The position numbers were made by a program, and so were the translations under genes. The notes under the pieces were generated by a model, which had not been told where the DNA came from, searched no databases, and was given only the letters and a program-made list of their open reading frames with translations. Positions 62,304 to 64,000 of a stretch of 64,000 bases of DNA are shown one piece after another; the first letter of the stretch is position 1; every line of letters begins with the position of its first letter. Source of the DNA: Aureispira sp. CCB-QB1 (GTDB lineage: Bacteria; Bacteroidota; Bacteroidia; Chitinophagales; Saprospiraceae); the NCBI RefSeq assembly GCF_000724545.1, contig NZ_JHBV01000016.1, positions 186,001 to 250,000 on the forward strand, given 5' to 3'.

Positions 62304-64000
62304 ATGAACTCCTTCAAGGTCAGAATATCCCTATGCTTATGGGGATGCTTAATTTTGAGTATGCTCTCTCTCAACGCACAAACTATTTCAACGTATCAGT
62401 TGCCACCACCTCAGCAGTTAACACCTTTGTTTATTGGACCTATTACAGGGAGTGGTATTTATTATGGTGCCACGCCCACTACGGTAGACCCCAACAAGCC
62501 TGTGATTGTCTATGTACATGGTTTTATAGATTTGAACAATGTTTGGTTTCTTCCTGGTAATGATATTTATGAAGATACTTATAATGCTCATCAAAATTGC
62601 GCTTTTGTTGCCATGACAAGAGGGCAAGGTATGTGGCAGAACGGACAACTTTTAGCACAAATGTTGGATGATATCACCCGACATTTTGGTGTTAATGATG
62701 TTGTCATTGTTGCGCATAGCAATGGAGGGAAAGCTTCAGAAGTTGCCATGATTACCCATAACCGTCGTCATAAAGTAGAACGCGTTATTACCTTAGGAAC
62801 GCCTTTTTATGGCACAGAGTTAGCAAACTTAGCTGAAATGCCTGGCTTTAATTGGATCGTAGACTTAATTGGCTTGGGAGGAGGAACATCGACCTCTACT
62901 ACTTACTATATGGGAGGTTATGCCCGCCCGATTTTAGACTGGCATTGGCGCAATCAACCTGGTAAATTCATCAACTTAGGCACTTGGGGATACGATAATG
63001 GCTCTAGCTTATTAAGGCCTGTCATGATTACTAGTGGTAACTTATTAAACTGGATGGGATCGGGTTCTTCTGTTGGTGGCAACGATGGCGTTACGCCGTA
63101 TTGGAGTTCGGCACGTCGCAGAGGTCGCCCTCAATGGACACCAGGACATGGTAATCCTCTATCTAGATTTGACCACCTTGATGTGGCGCTTTCTAGTGCT
63201 GTTTGGAATACCATCGAACCTTTATTCATGGCACCACTTTCTTCTTTACGAGAGGATGTGACTCAAACCAATAGTGCAGAATCCGTTAATGCCACTATTT
63301 CTAGTCGTTTGCAATTTGTAGACTCTGAAGATGAGAACCGCTCGTTTACGGTAGAAAAAGGAATTAAAGACTTGGCAATGATTATTTTGCATCATTCTGC
63401 TAGTGATCAATTTACATTACAACAAATTCTTCCAAATGGCAAGCTAATTCCTGTAGCTATTGATATTAACGACATTCGCACAACATCTGATTTGATGGAA
63501 GGGGTATCAAGTTATATTCCTTTAGATCAATTGCCTGTTGGTCAGTACAAAATCAGCAGTCAAAATAAATTTGTTGCTCTTATTAATCATCGAAAAGGTG
63601 TAGAATTAGAATACAACAACCGCCACCAATTTGCTTTTGATAATCGTCCTTCTTTTGAGGTCAAACTAAATCACGCTGACCAATACGATTTATCTCAATT
63701 ATCACTAAAAGCAATTATAACTTATAAGCATCATTTAGATGGCTCTCCTTTGAAAAAAGAGGTCACTACCCTCGAAGCCTTTCAGTCAACAGGAGAAGGT
63801 GTGTATACTTTGCGCCCTACAAAACTTCTAGAAAATGGTGTTTACAATATTGTTGTACAAGCACAGCATCCTGACTTTCAGAAATCATTGGTAACTGGAT
63901 TTGTTGTCAATACAAAAGAAGCCATTCCTGCTAAAAAAACAAGCACCACACTTTCAGCATTATCTATTTATCCCAATCCTGCAAAAGATTTTATTCAAGT
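62304..64000 (+). CDS. Secreted lipase/esterase with a T9SS sorting tail (3' end off the window)
   Basis: An uninterrupted frame from ATG 62304 gives 565 codons up to the window edge. A signal peptide ends near LSLNAQ. The alpha/beta-hydrolase core has KPVIVYVHGFIDLNN (oxyanion region) and DVVIVAHSNGGKASEVAM, with a serine nucleophile elbow AHSNGG, then ITLGTPFYGTEL, as in bacterial lipases. A possible catalytic His is in RFDHLD. The C-terminal part is beta-rich, and the last visible residues are LSALSIYPNPAKDFIQV, the start of a type A T9SS C-terminal sorting domain. So the enzyme is probably exported to the surface or medium. Substrate unknown. Confidence 0.9.
   Translation, partial: MNSFKVRISLCLWGCLILSMLSLNAQTISTYQLPPPQQLTPLFIGPITGSGIYYGATPTTVDPNKPVIVYVHGFIDLNNVWFLPGNDIYEDTYNAHQNCAFVAMTRGQGMWQNGQLLAQMLDDITRHFGVNDVVIVAHSNGGKASEVAMITHNRRHKVERVITLGTPFYGTELANLAEMPGFNWIVDLIGLGGGTSTSTTYYMGGYARPILDWHWRNQPGKFINLGTWGYDNGSSLLRPVMITSGNLLNWMGSGSSVGGNDGVTPYWSSARRRGRPQWTPGHGNPLSRFDHLDVALSSAVWNTIEPLFMAPLSSLREDVTQTNSAESVNATISSRLQFVDSEDENRSFTVEKGIKDLAMIILHHSASDQFTLQQILPNGKLIPVAIDINDIRTTSDLMEGVSSYIPLDQLPVGQYKISSQNKFVALINHRKGVELEYNNRHQFAFDNRPSFEVKLNHADQYDLSQLSLKAIITYKHHLDGSPLKKEVTTLEAFQSTGEGVYTLRPTKLLENGVYNIVVQAQHPDFQKSLVTGFVVNTKEAIPAKKTSTTLSALSIYPNPAKDFIQ

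Noticed and set aside
62237-62560. Open frame at the start of the last gene
   Set aside because: It is the wrong frame: the real lipase frame starts at 62304 and has a signal peptide, catalytic elbow and T9SS tail.

Overview
The window looks like a chromosomal segment of a Bacteroidota bacterium, most likely a marine, Saprospira/Aureispira-like member. Reasons: low GC; few Shine-Dalgarno sites; -7 boxes of the Bacteroidota type (TAnnTTTG); phylum-typical families (DUF4270, DUF4290, DUF547, DUF2027-Smr, a short glycogen-synthase-like protein); SusD/PorT-style lipoproteins; a type IX secretion (T9SS) tail; and an alternative complex III (ACIII) plus caa3-type oxidase cluster. The genus is an inference. 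No tRNA, rRNA, CRISPR array, prophage or transposase was seen.

Layout. 1-5.5 kb: end of a RelA/SpoT gene, a Fur-family regulator, a STAS protein with a DUF6892-like partner, purA, then two unrecognised minus-strand genes. 5.6-16 kb: a CoaB-like protein, an SH3 lipoprotein with DUF547, pabB, a DUF4290-glmS pair, a DUF4270 lipoprotein, a half-length glycogen synthase and panC. 16-24 kb: a very large SNF2 helicase one base after panC, then inorganic pyrophosphatase, an inositol-monophosphatase-family enzyme and a polyprenyl synthase. 23.9-28 kb: accessory-looking surface genes: a seven-repeat Cys-rich lipoprotein, an ECF sigma factor with a one-pass membrane protein ending in an outer-membrane-type barrel, and a split TonB-like gene; then rplS. 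28.6-36.5 kb: WD40-like protein, dnaK, a lipoprotein, panB and mltG.

36.5-55.5 kb is the centre of the window, a minus-strand respiratory cluster. Reading downstream: actA, actB, actC, actD, actE, actF (ACIII, quinol:cytochrome c/oxidase oxidoreductase), then ctaC, ctaD, ctaB, two subunit III genes and subunit IV, a terminator, and then a SCO-like protein, DUF420 and a small CPMC protein. A good Bacteroidota promoter sits 45 bases upstream of actA. ACIII passes electrons from menaquinol to the caa3-type oxidase, so the cluster encodes a whole quinol-to-oxygen branch. Its oddities are an ActE fused to an OmpA-like peptidoglycan-binding domain, long His/Asp-rich segments in several subunits, a SCO-like protein without the copper motif, and two perfect 15-bp hairpins inside the operon.

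55.9-64 kb holds a Smr-domain protein, an exported TPR-CHAT protease-like protein, an exported coiled-coil protein, and the first 565 codons of a secreted lipase with a T9SS sorting tail that runs off the end. Three intergenic regions (34.8-35.3, 36.9-37.2 and 60.7-60.85 kb) share a related set of inverted-repeat pieces and look like a dispersed non-coding repeat family.
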